Notes: a model not told the origin generated them from the sequence alone. A DNA stretch of 64,000 bases from Crossaster papposus (GCA_037893245.1 JBAIAA010000882.1:434001-498000); one strand, 5' to 3'. Positions 1-11,062 are shown, counted from the first letter of the stretch. Program-made: numbers and translations.

Positions 1-395
1 TCATTCTCCACTGTACATCTCGGAGCTTTTTCAAACTAATGTTCCCCGCCGTTCAGGTCTTCGCTCCGGCAACTTGCACAGGTTGTCGGAGATCAGATCG
101 AGACGATCGTGGGGAGACAGGTCACTCGTAGTAGCTGCACCACGAGTTTGGAATACTCTCCCAAGGGACATCCACGAATCTTCATCCCTACAGTGTTTTA
201 AGTCAAATTTGAAGACTTTCTTATACACCCAAACCTTCTCGTGATTTGATTAATACTTCATTCACTGATTCGAACCTTTTTTCCTCCAATTTTTTATTTT
301 TTTCTCTCCTGATGTGCGCCTTGGGTGTCCTGTTTCTGGACAGATATGTTGCGCGGTATAAATGTGTAATTATTATTATTATTATTATTATTCAA
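1..395 (+). mobile_element. 3' end of an L2/CR1-type LINE
   Basis: Bases 1-244 read on the plus strand as the C-terminal tail of a LINE reverse-transcriptase ORF. It has the usual APRVWNTLPRDI block followed by FKSNLKTFLY, then a stop at 242-244. A short 3' UTR follows with GC-rich text near 300-360, ending in an (ATT)n run at about 368-391, as is common for L2/CR1 3' ends. The 5' part lies outside the window or was never copied. The family assignment is by eye; the exact clade (L2, CR1 or a relative) is not resolved. Confidence 0.75.
293..298 (-). promoter_or_regulatory. Possible polyadenylation signal of the lectin-like gene
   Basis: An AATAAA hexamer on the minus strand, about 345 bases beyond the stop codon of the secreted lectin-like gene at 643. 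It would put the 3' UTR across the LINE tail. Only the hexamer is seen; the region is AT-rich, so chance is a real alternative. Confidence 0.25.
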
Positions 396-642
396 CAAAC
401 ACATTATTATGCATGTGGGTCAGGGACACAAGCGTTCGTTTTGGTTTCGATTTCCCTCAAATTTATTGGAACTTGGAAGGTAAGCCACGATTTCATAGAG
501 TCTGATATTCATGCTAAACCCATCAAGATAGTTTGGTACAACTCATACAAAATACGATTGCAAACAACTAGTGCTTAAAACTGTACAATTTGATTGTGCC
601 TCGAGTTTACGTGCTGCGTAAACAAATCCAGGGTGTGACTTT

Positions 643-695
643 TTATACGGTCGCAAAGGCTTGAATGCGCAAGGCGTCGGCGTAATACACGTCAC
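643..695 (-). CDS. Exon 12: C-terminal tail and stop
   Basis: 53 bases from the acceptor after TTTTTTGTTACAG to a TAA at 645-643. It adds DVYYADALRIQAFATV. Phase 1 in, with the stop in that frame. No known motif; the acceptor is good, but the short tail could be replaced by another last exon. Confidence 0.6.
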
Positions 696-3600
696 CTGTA
701 ACAAAAAAGAAACAAAATCAAACTTGTGAGTTTTTAAGAGAATCAAAATTTGCCATTATTACAAATTTGGCAGTTCGTAAAAGCATCGTTGATGTAGAAA
801 CAAACAGAACCAGACACCAAACAGTCGTTACCTTGTGATTTGCCGAACACCTCAACTTCGCACATGCTCACAGGCTTGCTGTTGATGCCCGTGATGAAAA
901 CGTAGCGGCCGTCTACGCTTGGCACGCACTCGACAGGCAGAGGGCGGTGTTTCTGAAGATCCTCGACGGCGAGGGCGCCACCACACGGCTCTACCGAGGC
1001 TACGAACGGGTCGTCGGCGGTGGTACCGACCACAATTTTGGCGCCTGTCATGTCGATCCCTGCACAAGAAGACGTCAGACGAAACAGGTTTTATCCACAT
1101 TTGCGAGTGGATACTGTGATCCTGAGCAGGTGTTTTAAAATCAATTCGCCAGGATCGAGCCTGTCATCGCTCAACTTATGAGTTTGACAGTGCCACTTTA
1201 GCTCTATCTTCTAGATATTCTCATAGGAAATATAGGCTTGAAGTTGAAGTCAAAGATTACTCACATTTGGTAAGATCAGGGAAAGGACTGATTACTACCA
1301 TAGTCACGGTAACAATCGCCCCCAAGTCGACTTGCCACAAAGGGTCGCTGCCTTCATCTGACACAATGACAATAGACAAATAAACAACAAGGGAAACTGG
1401 TTAGGTACATTTGCATAAAGTGAACAAAGGAAATTGGCAAGGCGGAATTTAAACCTGCGACCTTCTGTATACCAGAGGTCGCGGGTTCGAGTCCCGCCTC
1501 GCCAGTTAAAATGGATAGCGCGTGAGAGCCGAATACAATGAATGTAGCTAAAGGAGTGTTATAAAGTAAAATTGTTTAAAAAATTGTTTTGGACTTGTTT
1601 TGACCGAAAGGTATTTATGAATGAAAAAAAAATATATGTACTTGGCTAATGTTTATCACGGTATGTTTAAAACTAGGGGACGTCAACCGGTTAGGTTTTA
1701 AACATACTAATAAAACAAAACAGCACATTACTTATTCCCTAAATGGCAGAAATAGAAAAGAAGGGGCATCTTCACGAATTGTTGTAGCGACTTCGATGTT
1801 GCAACCATGGTGATAGAAAGTTTATACTCTAACTCACCAGTTTGGCAGCAGGTAAGGTCCGCTTCGTGGACGCCTACCAGACCGTCTACGCACAGCGAGG
1901 CGTTACGGGCCAACACGCTGCTCTGCCAGGTAGGCTGTCCCTCCAACTTGGGAGTCGTTCCTTACGGTCCGATAAAATACAGAACACATTTGTTATAACA
2001 CCATATTAGACAATAAAAATAAATTTCTCGTCCGATTGTTTTGAGAGAAAATGGAAGATAAGGGTATTTTGTTGGCTTGATGTATTTTGTATATACGTGT
2101 ATTTATCGCAGAATTAAGGGGCTTTATTAAAGAATCCGTCATATTAAATTGGAGAGGTAGAATCTTCATTTTTGGAACCTGCGGATAGAAATTACCTAAA
2201 GTTAATTAATACCAGTCTTATCTAATGAATAATATAAAATGTGTGGTTAAGCATACCTTAATAATTTAATCCACATTAAAGCAAAATTGAAAGTGCGCCA
2301 GAATGCAAAATAGTCTGGCACCATCCTATTCAGCAGTTCACAATTTATAAAATACATTCAGGGAACACGACAAAAATGGCTTCCTTGTCAATAAGGCCCA
2401 TATGGGGTCGCGTTATGTGATAATAGACAAGTAATCCTTTGAACTTACTACACTAATTTGCTTGGTTACCTTTTTGATACCTGCAAAAATGCTATATTTT
2501 GGCTTTCAATTGTCTATAGTCTCGATCGCATACTTACTCCCATCGGCATCAACAGAGATGTCGCAGAACCCCAATGCACCGTAACCCCCGTCTATTCTCA
2601 TGCCCAGGTACCGCCCCGAGGGTGAGTCGTTCTGCATCTGGCACAGGATGGTGATGCTGTTACCCTCGCGGGCTGGGTCGGTTATCGGTAACCCGCACGG
2701 CTCTCCCTTCTCTATCATCGACGGATTAAAACCCACGCGGAACTGCGCTCCAGTCAACTCGGTCTCTGCACAAAAAAACGAAAATATTGATATGCTGAAA
2801 ACAATTGATCTTGTTAAAAAAATAAAAATAAAAATAAAATAAAGATCAATAAATAAATAAACAATTATCACAAAATAAAAATACATGTACGATGAAAAAA
2901 CAAAAAGCAAAACAAAAAAGAGTTGAAGAAGCTAATATAAGACAGACAAAAACCCAATGAGCATTGTTTCTTACTTCCTTTTCCAGGTGCACATGCCGTA
3001 ATGATTATCTCCTCCAGAGAGAAAGTGTCACCCATGTCTACCACCCACCACGGCTCAAACTCATAACCTAATACACACAGTGGCAAACGAAACAGGGGAG
3101 TAAGCTTTGTACAGTTGAAATAGACCGACCAAGTAGGCCACACCCTGCATTGACAAATTGACCAATAATAGTGCATGATTTAAAGGTCCGACAAATTGTC
3201 GCAATAGACCTTGTTACTCTAATTATAATAATGAATGTTATTATGGGCCTTTTCGAAAACCTGGCTTTGTCTTCGTCTTTGGCTTATAGGGTGATTTTAA
3301 GTTGACAACTTCGCCAACTTTAGCCACATTCTGGTGTCTGTTTGTGCTTCAGAAACATTCAATCCGTCGATATGAACCCAAAAGTTCGATTATTTCCGTT
3401 TGTTTCAATTTCAATTTGCTTCTCAATGATTTGAAATTTGGAGGCGAAGCCGAAGCTGAAGACGAAGTTAAGGTTTAGAAACCCCCAACATAAGTCCATG
3501 AGAAGGAAGTGAATTACGGTCCCATTGAAAATGTGCAGGGGTCCAATTATTCGGGTCATTTTCTAACAGGTTGCTGGGTATAAGAAAGACATTTGACACA

Positions 3601-6600
3601 CCTGTGCTTGTCCTGGTCGTCGCGTCTAAATCCACGCCGAACTCACCGCGACCAGGGGCGCGTGTGGAGCTCTGACTGGTAGGTCGACCGCGGGACAACA
3701 AATCTATACGAACGGGACGCGAGGAAAAATTAACATTATCGGTGTTGATATAAGTTGTTATAACGAGCTTGATATTCACAATTTGGTAAGATTCGCTAAT
3801 GTGAGTGCCTGAATGGGCACTTAGTTTCGTAAATTTCACGATATAAATGCCGGTCCATTTGGTGTATATTATAGATAATATTAACTACTTCTTCAAAAGC
3901 CACATCTGAAATCACTGGTGTACGGCTACGACTTATGTTGTTGTTGTTGGCATTGCCTCAGTCAGTATCCGTATCCTCAGATAAAAAAGTCTGTTTCAGA
4001 CACAGCCATAGACAACCTTAATACCTCTGTTCATCCAGTGCACTTTGCTCAGCGTTCTAGCAAACGCAATGACCGGTAGTTTTTCCGTCGCCCATATCTG
4101 AGACTCGTCTGCGCTCGACTGAGGGACCCACCTCAGCCAGCCCTCCACGGCGCGATTACCCCGGATTTCGGCGTGGATACCTAATATGTCGGCGCTGGAA
4201 AATAAAATAAAATACAATACAAAAACAGCTCTAAGTTTCACCAAAGCATTAGTCCTTCTCCCATCTCTGAACTGTATCCGATTGTTACTTGCAGAACAGA
4301 ATGACACAGACGCAATTTAATCATACAATTCAAGGATTGCCTGCTAAATCCCGCATAAGTATTTGACCGGTCATTTGGATCCCAGTAGCCTTTGGTATGG
4401 CTGACACAGTAGGAGGGTGCAGTTTGGTTTGGTTTTGTGTCAGCTGTACCTTAAAAAGGCTAATACATGTTGAACCTGCCTGGTCACCTAGACATACCCT
4501 TTAGCCGTCCAGTTGAAGACAAATTTGGCGTTTTGATCCAAGTCCTTCCAGGGAGAGTTGAGCAGCCGGTCGTAGGTGAACCAAGATGTCGAGTTACAAC
4601 CACTCGCGTTGAACAACAACTCTAGTTGTGATCCGTTATTACCTCGCAAGGAGATTTTGACCTGAAATAGAAAAAAAAATACAGATAACGGGAAACTCAC
4701 GATTTTCTGTGGCCAATAATAATTGCACATCACGAGTTTGTTTGGGTGTTTGTTGTGGGTGTTGGGGTGTTTAGGAATCGGAATCACTTTGAATGATTTG
4801 TTTGTTATCGTATAGAGCGCTTTGTCCAGTTTACTCCAAGGTTTAGGTTTTGTACTGGCCTTTGAGTTTAAACGACGAGGATTTTGTCATCAGGAATTAT
4901 CGATCACCGCTGAGATCTGATTACGGGAAGTCCTTGTTCAGCTAAATTACACGTTGCTCTTAGGTAGGGGAGGGCAAGGTTTATTGAACGATAGAAAACA
5001 ATCAGCTGAGTCACTATTACCACCCAATGGGCGTGGTGACCGCAGCATCCTTCCTTAAACTGATTATAGTTACTATGGATATAATGGACAATGCGAAACT
5101 AATACATGTATACAAACAGTACAAACTGACGACGAAGTATGCAGGAAAATAGAGACAAACGGCCGACAGAGCTTTCTTAACTTAATTGGCAAAAATATTT
5201 AGTCCTGTTTTCCCGCCGTAACAATTCGGTAAGGTCTACCCCACAAGCAGAGTTAAAAACACGCGTGTCTCATTTTTACATTACAGGGCGATTGGGGTCG
5301 ATAGCATATAGTATTGCTGATGCCACTAGGATGTATTTTTAGGTCTTTTTTCAACAAAAATCTTTACTTCTGTTATCTGTGACGATTTCCACTTATCCAA
5401 TACGCTCGAGTCTAGTTCGATGCTGTTTGGGTTAGATCGATCGTAGTGCATCAGCTCAATCCATTCGCCGTGGGATGAGCTTGGTGTCATGGCAACCTTG
5501 TTTGGCTCTACAGTGGCGTCTTCCACCCGCTGCTGTATGGGATCTGTGAATATTACAAGAGGATAGGGTAGTGAAAGCGGTACGAATTCAGAGTGCAGTG
5601 AAATTACTCTTCTGCGACATTGGCAATACGCACAGTTGAAATAAGAAAAGACAAATAAAGATTGGTAAGACTGCGATTGTTTAACGCTGAAGTATACATT
5701 TTGCAGCAATCCAAAAAGTAACAAACTTAAATACAGTTGAAAAGCTTACTCGTTGTAAAGATTGACGCTAAATACCCTGTCAATCCCCTGTCAATCCCTT
5801 CTCAGTCTCGGCCCCCACTCTATGGAACTCTTTGCCTCAGGAAATTCGTAGCTGTCAATCTTTACAAACCTTCAAATGCCTCCTTAAAACATTCATGTTT
5901 AACTCAACTTATAATTAGAATGCTTGTTTTGTTTCAAGTGACCTGGAAATTAATTATTATTGTACAGTAACTTTTCTTAAAGCGCCTCGGAATATGTCTA
6001 CATAGATAGATGGCGCTTTACAAATGCTTGTATTATTATTATTATTATTATTATTACTCATAATATCATGCTATCACTGGCATCATGTCCTAGCTGCATT
6101 CAGCTGAATGAGAACGCGCCCCAAATGTTAATTGTGCAATTCAAATTGTGTCTTGGCATGTACGTTTGTTACATGTACACAGTCTTTTTGGCTTTGAAGA
6201 TCTTGTTTAAGATCGAAACATTAGACCCTCTTAACTTATTTGATTTACATTAGAAATCTTAGAATTTTGTTTTCTCGGAATACACACCATTCTTTAGATT
6301 TTGAGCACTTTTGCTGCATGATTCAAGCGATAAAATGCACAACTTACAAAGAGGTCTGTAACATTGAGTGGATTTTGACCCAACCTGACAAGTTGAAGCC
6401 GTATAACGTTGCATTGATTGGTGGATCACGAGATAATGAAAAACTGTCAGTTGAGATTGAAGGTGTAAATCATGTCATTTTTGAACGCAATCAATATGCC
6501 TACTCAAACCACCCATGTCCCCCACCTCAGATGAATTATAATCTTAGGTGGGTGTCAAGCACTAAAACCGCTACACCCGCTGAATGTTAAAATCTGACAA

Positions 6601-7276
6601 TAGTCTGATGATGATACAAACCGCAATCAAAATGGCGTTGGATATCTTCCGGGTCACTTGAAATCACGGGGTGGTCTGTTTGAACAAACGGCAGCCCTCT
6701 GCCTTGTAGCACCGGTACCGCGTTGAAGCCGCCGGGCAGAATAGACGAACAGTCGCAAGGGTCATCCACCGGAAGTGTGACCCAGCGCGTGACCTCTCTT
6801 TGGTCTGGGTCACGCTCGTTGCCCAGGCTACAAACTTTGGCTTCGGTCATTAATGCGACTTCTGTCGGGTAAAACAAAGAAAGACCCAATCTAACCAGAA
6901 ATATTATCCGTTCTTTTTGGGTGTGCCACCCTGAAAAATAGATGTTCAAATTGTATTGATAATTTTCTAGTATTGGATTTGTTATGAGCTTTTCAATGAG
7001 ACATCGAACGGAAAAACCGGCCCACAATAGTAATTAATTAATTTAATAATTTCAACCTTTGAATTAGAAGCTTCTCTGAAAATTTTAAAATCTTCAACGG
7101 TTTGGCTTGCATTATAAGGCAATGTGGGATGGATCTATTTGCTCCAAATTTACAATGGTTTTATCAACATGTATATTATACTGTCAGTTTCATTGCGCAT
7201 ACTATCAACGTTGAGATCAATTTAACTGTTATGAAGACTCACCCGTAAGGAGGAACATTAGCAGTAAAAAAGCCAT
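643..7276 (-). CDS. Secreted protein with matrix-type module and two F-type lectin-like domains (12 exons)
   Basis: Coding exons in transcript order: 7276-7243, 6861-6622, 5543-5368, 4661-4498, 4194-4025, 3703-3602, 3067-2975, 2765-2538, 1960-1838, 1357-1265, 1059-832, 695-643. They total 1704 bases (567 aa plus stop). All introns are GT-AG and every phase matches. Order: hydrophobic signal peptide starting MAFLLLMFLL; a cysteine-containing N-terminal part I cannot assign; a module with NSTSWFTYDRLLNSPW, similar to a domain I know from cnidarian and deuterostome skeletal organic matrix proteins; then two F-type lectin (fucolectin) domains, each with a W-V/Q-VD(M/L)G core strand and a GRY..(I/M).... 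CEVEVFG-like last strand. No membrane segment follows, so secretion is likely. The fucose-binding R-x-D motif is not seen in either domain, so sugar binding is uncertain. A role in matrix or immune recognition is inference. Confidence 0.82.
832..1059 (-). CDS. Exon 11: last exon of F-type lectin-like domain 2
   Basis: 228 bases, phase 1 to phase 1. It encodes TGAKIVVG, a conserved Cys pair region and GRYVFITG with PVSMCEVEVFG, a textbook closing strand of an F-type lectin domain. Confidence 0.85.
1265..1357 (-). CDS. Exon 10: middle exon of F-type lectin-like domain 2
   Basis: 93 bases, phase 1 to phase 1, found by reading between exons 9 and 11. It encodes DPLWQVDLGAIVTVTMVV, the domain's core strand, and has a canonical GTGAGT donor. 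The R-x-D fucose motif is absent (ISPFPDLTKW follows). Confidence 0.78.
1434..1507. repeat. Head-to-head pair of tRNA 3' halves (palindrome)
   Basis: The plus strand carries a tRNA-like 3' half (GGTCGCGGGTTCGAGTCCCG then CCTCGCCA). Immediately to its left is an inverted, slightly diverged copy of the same half, so the whole 74 bases form a near-palindrome with arms of about 32 bases. No 5' half, A box or anticodon arm is present, so this is not a tRNA gene. It lies in the intron between exons 9 and 10 of the lectin-like gene. Confidence 0.7.
1838..1960 (-). CDS. Exon 9: first exon of F-type lectin-like domain 2
   Basis: 123 bases, phase 1 to phase 1. It encodes LEGQPTWQSSVL, ASLCVDGL and DLTCC. 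The acceptor TAAG is weak; it was chosen because it keeps the phase and begins shortly before the conserved GQPTWQSS. Confidence 0.72.
2538..2765 (-). CDS. Exon 8: last exon of F-type lectin-like domain 1
   Basis: 228 bases, phase 1 to phase 1. It encodes TGAQFRVG, a CG..C region and GRYLGMRIDGG with LGFCDISV, the closing strand that usually reads L-x-x-CE(V/I)EV. Same length as the matching exon of domain 2. Confidence 0.8.
2975..3067 (-). CDS. Exon 7: middle exon of F-type lectin-like domain 1
   Basis: 93 bases, phase 1 to phase 1. It encodes EFEPWWVVDMGDTFSLEEII, the conserved core strand. After it, where fucose binders carry an R-x-D motif and a Cys pair, the sequence is TACAPGKG. Confidence 0.8.
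3245..3486. mobile_element. Short GGCTTCGG-type inverted-repeat element
   Basis: The left end GGGCCTTTTCGAAAACC runs into GGCTTTGTCTTCG. The right end is the inverted counterpart (GCCGAAGCTGAAGACGAAG, then GGTTTAGAAACCCCC). About 242 bp, no ORF, so a non-autonomous element. Its ends resemble those of the 3.2-kb element at 14089-17270. It sits in the intron between lectin-like exons 6 and 7. Confidence 0.6.
3602..3703 (-). CDS. Exon 6: first exon of F-type lectin-like domain 1
   Basis: 102 bases, phase 1 to phase 1. It encodes LLSRGRPTSQSST and an FGVD segment, the standard opening of F-type lectin/F5-8C-like folds (G-x-P-T-x-Q-S-S, then A/G-V-D). Confidence 0.8.
4025..4194 (-). CDS. Exon 5: end of the matrix-type module
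   Basis: 170 bases, phase 2 in, phase 1 out (donor GTATTA). It encodes IHAEIRGNRAVEGWLRWV and a KLPVIAFARTLSKVHWMN strand. The EGWLRWV and V-x-W segments match the usual closing strands of this module. A small foldback at about 3910-3990 lies in the next intron. Confidence 0.75.
4498..4661 (-). CDS. Exon 4: core of the matrix-type module
   Basis: 164 bases, phase 0 in, phase 2 out (donor GTATGT). It encodes VKISLRGNNGSQLELLFNAS and then the diagnostic NSTSWFTYDRLLNSPW. The NxS/T sites are potential N-glycosylation sites, which fits a secreted protein. Confidence 0.8.
5368..5543 (-). CDS. Exon 3: start of the matrix-type module
   Basis: 176 bases, phase 1 in, phase 0 out (donor GTAAAG after SSQITE). 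It encodes HGEWIELMHYDR followed by a DSSVLDKWKSS helix-like segment. In matrix proteins of this type a similar D-x-W segment precedes the V-K-x-S-L strand that opens exon 4 here. Confidence 0.75.
5790..6056 (+). mobile_element. 3' end of a second L2/CR1-type LINE
   Basis: An ORF tail at 5802-5918 reads SVSAPTLWNSLPQEIR, then LQTFKCLLKTFMF and a stop. A 3' UTR follows with AAAGCGCCTCGGAAT and TGGCGCTTTACAAATG, then an (ATT)n tail at about 6031-6055. It is truncated at its 5' end as usual and lies in the intron between lectin-like exons 2 and 3. Confidence 0.8.
6622..6861 (-). CDS. Exon 2: unassigned N-terminal region
   Basis: 240 bases, phase 1 to phase 1. It encodes a cysteine-containing stretch with DDPCDCSSILPGG and ends at HFDC plus one base at the donor GTTTGT. 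I do not recognise the fold. The donor was chosen because it alone agrees with the phase-1 acceptor of the next exon; its weak consensus is the main doubt. Confidence 0.65.
6930..7010. repeat. Dispersed repeat, copy 1 of 2
   Basis: CCTGAAAAATAGAT and the following roughly 80 bases, including TTCTAGTATTG and GACATC, are matched by 36630-36725 in the same orientation. Unclassified; no coding content. Confidence 0.5.
7243..7276 (-). CDS. Exon 1: signal peptide of the lectin-like protein
   Basis: Thirty-four coding bases, ATG at 7276, encoding MAFLLLMFLLT plus one base. The donor GTGAGT gives phase 1. It is too short for a long ORF but is required by the phase of exon 2. Confidence 0.75.
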
Positions 7277-9024
7277 TTCTGTCCACGTATTGACTTTACC
7301 GTCAAAGATTCTGAAGTAACGATAATAACAAAAATCTTTAAGCGATTATCGGCATATATGCCAAATAATTATCTATCAAGAGCGTTCATTTTTTAGGCAT
7401 GCAATCTATCCAATACGGGCTTAAACGGCAGCTTAAAATTCGAGCTAGTAAAACCAATGATTTTGTACTTATACATGGTTAGTATTTTTTCTCTGCTACA
7501 GCGCTTTCATCGCAAAATGGTGATCGCAAGCGCGGAATGCTGTGCTTACAGAAATTAGGCTCTGGTATGCACTGCTAATCCTATATTAATGGAACTACCC
7601 GGGTCTAGATAACCCCATTATAAAACACAGGTGGCGGTCAATCAAATGAATATACAAAGCACATTAGGCTAGCTCAATTGTGAAATCAGCAACAAAATTT
7701 ATATATAATATAATAATGAAACATTAGCAACATGGCGAATTTTACCTCAATCTGTTTGAGACGAGTTTATACTTAAACTCACCGGCTCGGTCGCTGTGTT
7801 TACTGTATAGGCGCTAAGTTCGCCAGCGATGCCTTTCGGGACGTTCCCGCTTTAAAATGTGGCCTTTTTGGTGACCAGCGACAGCCTTTAAAGGTTTACC
7901 GTCTAATATCACGACCTTAACTGGCGAAATTCATACGAAAGATTGATTGAGCTCGTCATTGGGAAAATCGATGATTCCCGCAATATAACAAAACATTATT
8001 GTTTTCATGGTCGGCGCGCTTCGAGTGCTCTTTGATTGTAATTATTGTTTTGAAGGTAATGTAATTAAAAATTTAAGAATTTCACCCCTGGGGAAATATA
8101 TCGAGTTAGATATCATCGATTAGATGACGCTGTTGTTCAGCGCATATTTCAGTTGTTAAAAGACGTCTATGTTATTATTATTATGCATTTAGGTACGCTA
8201 TTCATAGTATAACTATATCACAGCGTTTACAATAGTAATGGGCAATACGTCAACAAATCTTCTTTTAAAAAAAATAAATTGGGTCTAGCATTGGTTTTTA
8301 CATGTACATGTACTACGAATTGTTAGGCAATTACTATAGCGTCTGCATGAATACACAATAAAGTAAATGCTTTATACTGAAAAGCATTTGCTATTTACTT
8401 TTTACTTCCTAGCATGTTTAAACCATTTTCCCACAATTTTATTCTTACTGGGTCACTTTCTCTATATAATCAATCTCAGTTTTGATCCATTTGGATCTAA
8501 ATTTATGTAAAATATCTACTTTAGTGTATTTTAAAACTCATGTTTTCGAGTCCCTAGTAACTGTTGGAGATCCCTGCATGGTTCGTTGAATAAAACGACA
8601 ATATTGAACAACACCTCAACAAGGAAAAAGAATGGGAACTGAGACGAGACGTAAGAATGTCAAATCCATGTGTTATTGACATTAAAGGTATAACAGTAAC
8701 ACGCACCATGTATTTCAATACACCCAAAGGTATTAACAACGATACTGGTTTATGTGTTTTATCTAAATATTATTATAATTTACTCAAAACAAATAAGTTG
8801 AATATAAAGTGATTTCACATTATTGTAATTAAAATTACATCTTAGAACTTTCCAATATTTACACAACTCTTGTAGTTATATATATTATTAAATATCTCAT
8901 ATACATTTTATAATTAAATATAGCTCTGAAATATTACAGTAGTTACACTTATACATTAGGTATGAAACATTAATTATTTGTTAGTGTTAATGCCATAATT
9001 GTTCACATCAATATCACATGATAT
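7277..9024. other. Non-coding stretch upstream of the lectin-like gene
   Basis: AT-rich sequence that should hold the promoter and 5' UTR of the gene starting at 7276. I see no clear TATA box. A small hairpin lies at about 8360-8402 (AAGTAAATGC against GCATTTGCTATTTACTT). No ORF here resembles a known protein. Confidence 0.5.
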
Positions 9025-9025
9025 T

Positions 9026-9485
9026 GGGTTTCCCGGCTATTTTTTAAACATTTTTCATTTAAATTCACCAACCGTCTCGCATTCAATTTCGTCGGTGAAA
9101 AAAATCACAAGCTTTTACAAAAACCATTTTAGTAATTTACCATTCAATTTCAAATTGTTGTCACTCTATGTAAACATTGTCTCGGGAACTGATATTCGTC
9201 AGTACAGATCAAATTCGTCAGAGATCAAATTTGTCTTATATCAACCAATGTCAAACTTATGTAAGACAAATTTGTATGATGTGTGCTTGACTCGATCTTA
9301 CATCAGACTAACACACATAGCATGAGTTTGAAATTGATTTAAGATGAATTTGATCTGTAAATTTGAAATTTAAGGACAAATGACCAAATTGGTTTGGTAA
9401 AAGCGCGTGATTTTTTTTCTCTGACGAATTGAATGAGTGTGTTGGTGAATTTGAATGATTTTTTAAAAAATAGCCTGGAAAACCT
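9026..9485. mobile_element. Foldback/MITE element with long inverted ends
   Basis: The left end (TTTCCCGGCTATTTTTTAAA, AAATTCACCAAC, AAAAATCAC) recurs inverted at the right end (GTGATTTTTTTTCTC, GTTGGTGAATTTGAAT, TTTAAAAAATAGCCTGGAAA). The arms exceed 100 bp with mismatches; total about 460 bp. No transposase is visible. Confidence 0.65.
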
Positions 9486-9956
9486 AAACATCCAAACTAT
9501 TCTTAAACGTCGTTAAACCGATTCTGAAAGAATACGGATAACCATACCTTTTCAAATAGAAAGCAACAACATACATATAGCATTATAGAACAATCAGAGG
9601 AACACAAATTGAAGCTATTTTTAAGCTATATAAATGCACCTATATAATGCGTTTAATACGGCCATAAACCTGAAATGTTGACGTTTAGAAAGTTACCAAA
9701 TAACCATCAAAATGTTCGGTTCTCAACACAAAACTCGGGGTGGGGGATCCAATGCCTAATCCCTTAGGGTAAAACGTGGGGAGAGGAAGGGGAGGGGGAG
9801 GTTATACCGTCATGTACACGATCTTCATCAAATTCAAACTATTGTATAGGCCTATTATTCATTTCATTTTGCGTGACAGTTGGCCAATTATACAATTGTA
9901 TTTCTTCTACAAAAAGATACACGTTTACGACCCTAGCCCTTTGAGCGAGTGCATTC

Positions 9957-10175
9957 ATGTTGGTACATTATGAAGCAAGATACAAGGCGGAGAGACCCCC
10001 CCCCCCCTCCCCATCGCCTTAATTGTGTTGGTCATTGTTTTCCTGGAATTATTTTCAATTATCCAGGGAGGGGGGTGCGTTAGGTAATAATAATCTGTAG
10101 CGATAGGGTTTAGAGACAAAAAAGGCGCCGGTTTGCCTTAAATCGTGCTGGGTATAGTTCAGTATGTGCCAAAAA
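9957..10175 (+). repeat. Dispersed repeat with C-tract, copy 1 of 2
   Basis: It begins near TGAAGCAAGATACAAGGC, contains a run of ten C, TGTTGGTCATTGTTTTCC and GCCTTAAATCGTGCTGGGT. The same landmarks appear in reverse order and orientation at 45955-46180. Unclassified, about 215 bp. Confidence 0.6.
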
Positions 10176-10800
10176 TACTCCGTGCGCACCCCATGAACGG
10201 TTCCCAAATAATGCGGAATATTATGGGTAAATTAATACTTCCAAACATAAACAACGTGTTCTCCTTTTTAACCACTTCCGGGGAAAACAATATGTTAAAT
10301 AAAATACAATATACGTAGACAAAATTGAATAAAGTTTAACTAATAGCTTAAGGCAATTTTTCAAAAAACCACAAAAGTTTAAGAAAACAAAATCAAATAT
10401 GGCAAGCAATGACAACAGAAGAAAAAGTAACCACTCAAAACTATGACACGGCCGGAGATATATAAATTCGATTGCAACTTTACCACCATCGAAAATTGAA
10501 AATTGTATTATTGGTAATGACAATTTTTCAGAGGAATCCGACGAAAAAAAAGAGGGAATATAAAACCTGATTACTCTGAATAATAATTTTAACAATTTTT
10601 TTTTTATTTCGCCGTGGCCCTAAAAATTGACAAAGATATTATCGAATTGGCCGAGAAGATTGTTCTTTTTATAGAATAAAACGTGTATTCCACAAAAGCT
10701 GACATAAAGCAGTAAAATGTGTTTTTCAAATACGTGCGGGAACATGTTTTGTACCAGTGTACAATATAAGCAAATCACCAAGCAAATCACCATAAAAAAC

Positions 10801-11062
10801 AACACAAATTGAGTGCACAATTTAATTTACTATGTGCTCTATCAGATAGACCTTTACCACTATGCATTAACATTTTCTATGTAAATTGACAATTCAATAC
10901 GGAAATCGACAATTATTTCAAAAAAACCCAAACCAAACACAATCGAGTGCACAATTTAATTTACTGTGTGCTCTATCAGATAGACCTTTACCACTATGCA
11001 TTTTAATTTTATATGAAAATTGACAATTCAATACGGAAATTGACAATTATTATTTCGTCATT
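10801..11062. repeat. Two-copy direct tandem repeat, unit 134 bp
   Basis: GAGTGCACAATTTAATTTAC at 10811 recurs at 10945. Both copies continue through GTGCTCTATCAGATAGACC to AATACGGAAAT(C/T)GACAATTATT. Only a few substitutions separate them, so the duplication is fairly recent. Confidence 0.8.

Noticed and set aside
31-228. Minus-strand open frame over the LINE tail
   Set aside because: The plus-strand frame matches LINE reverse-transcriptase ends; the minus-strand frame is its shadow.
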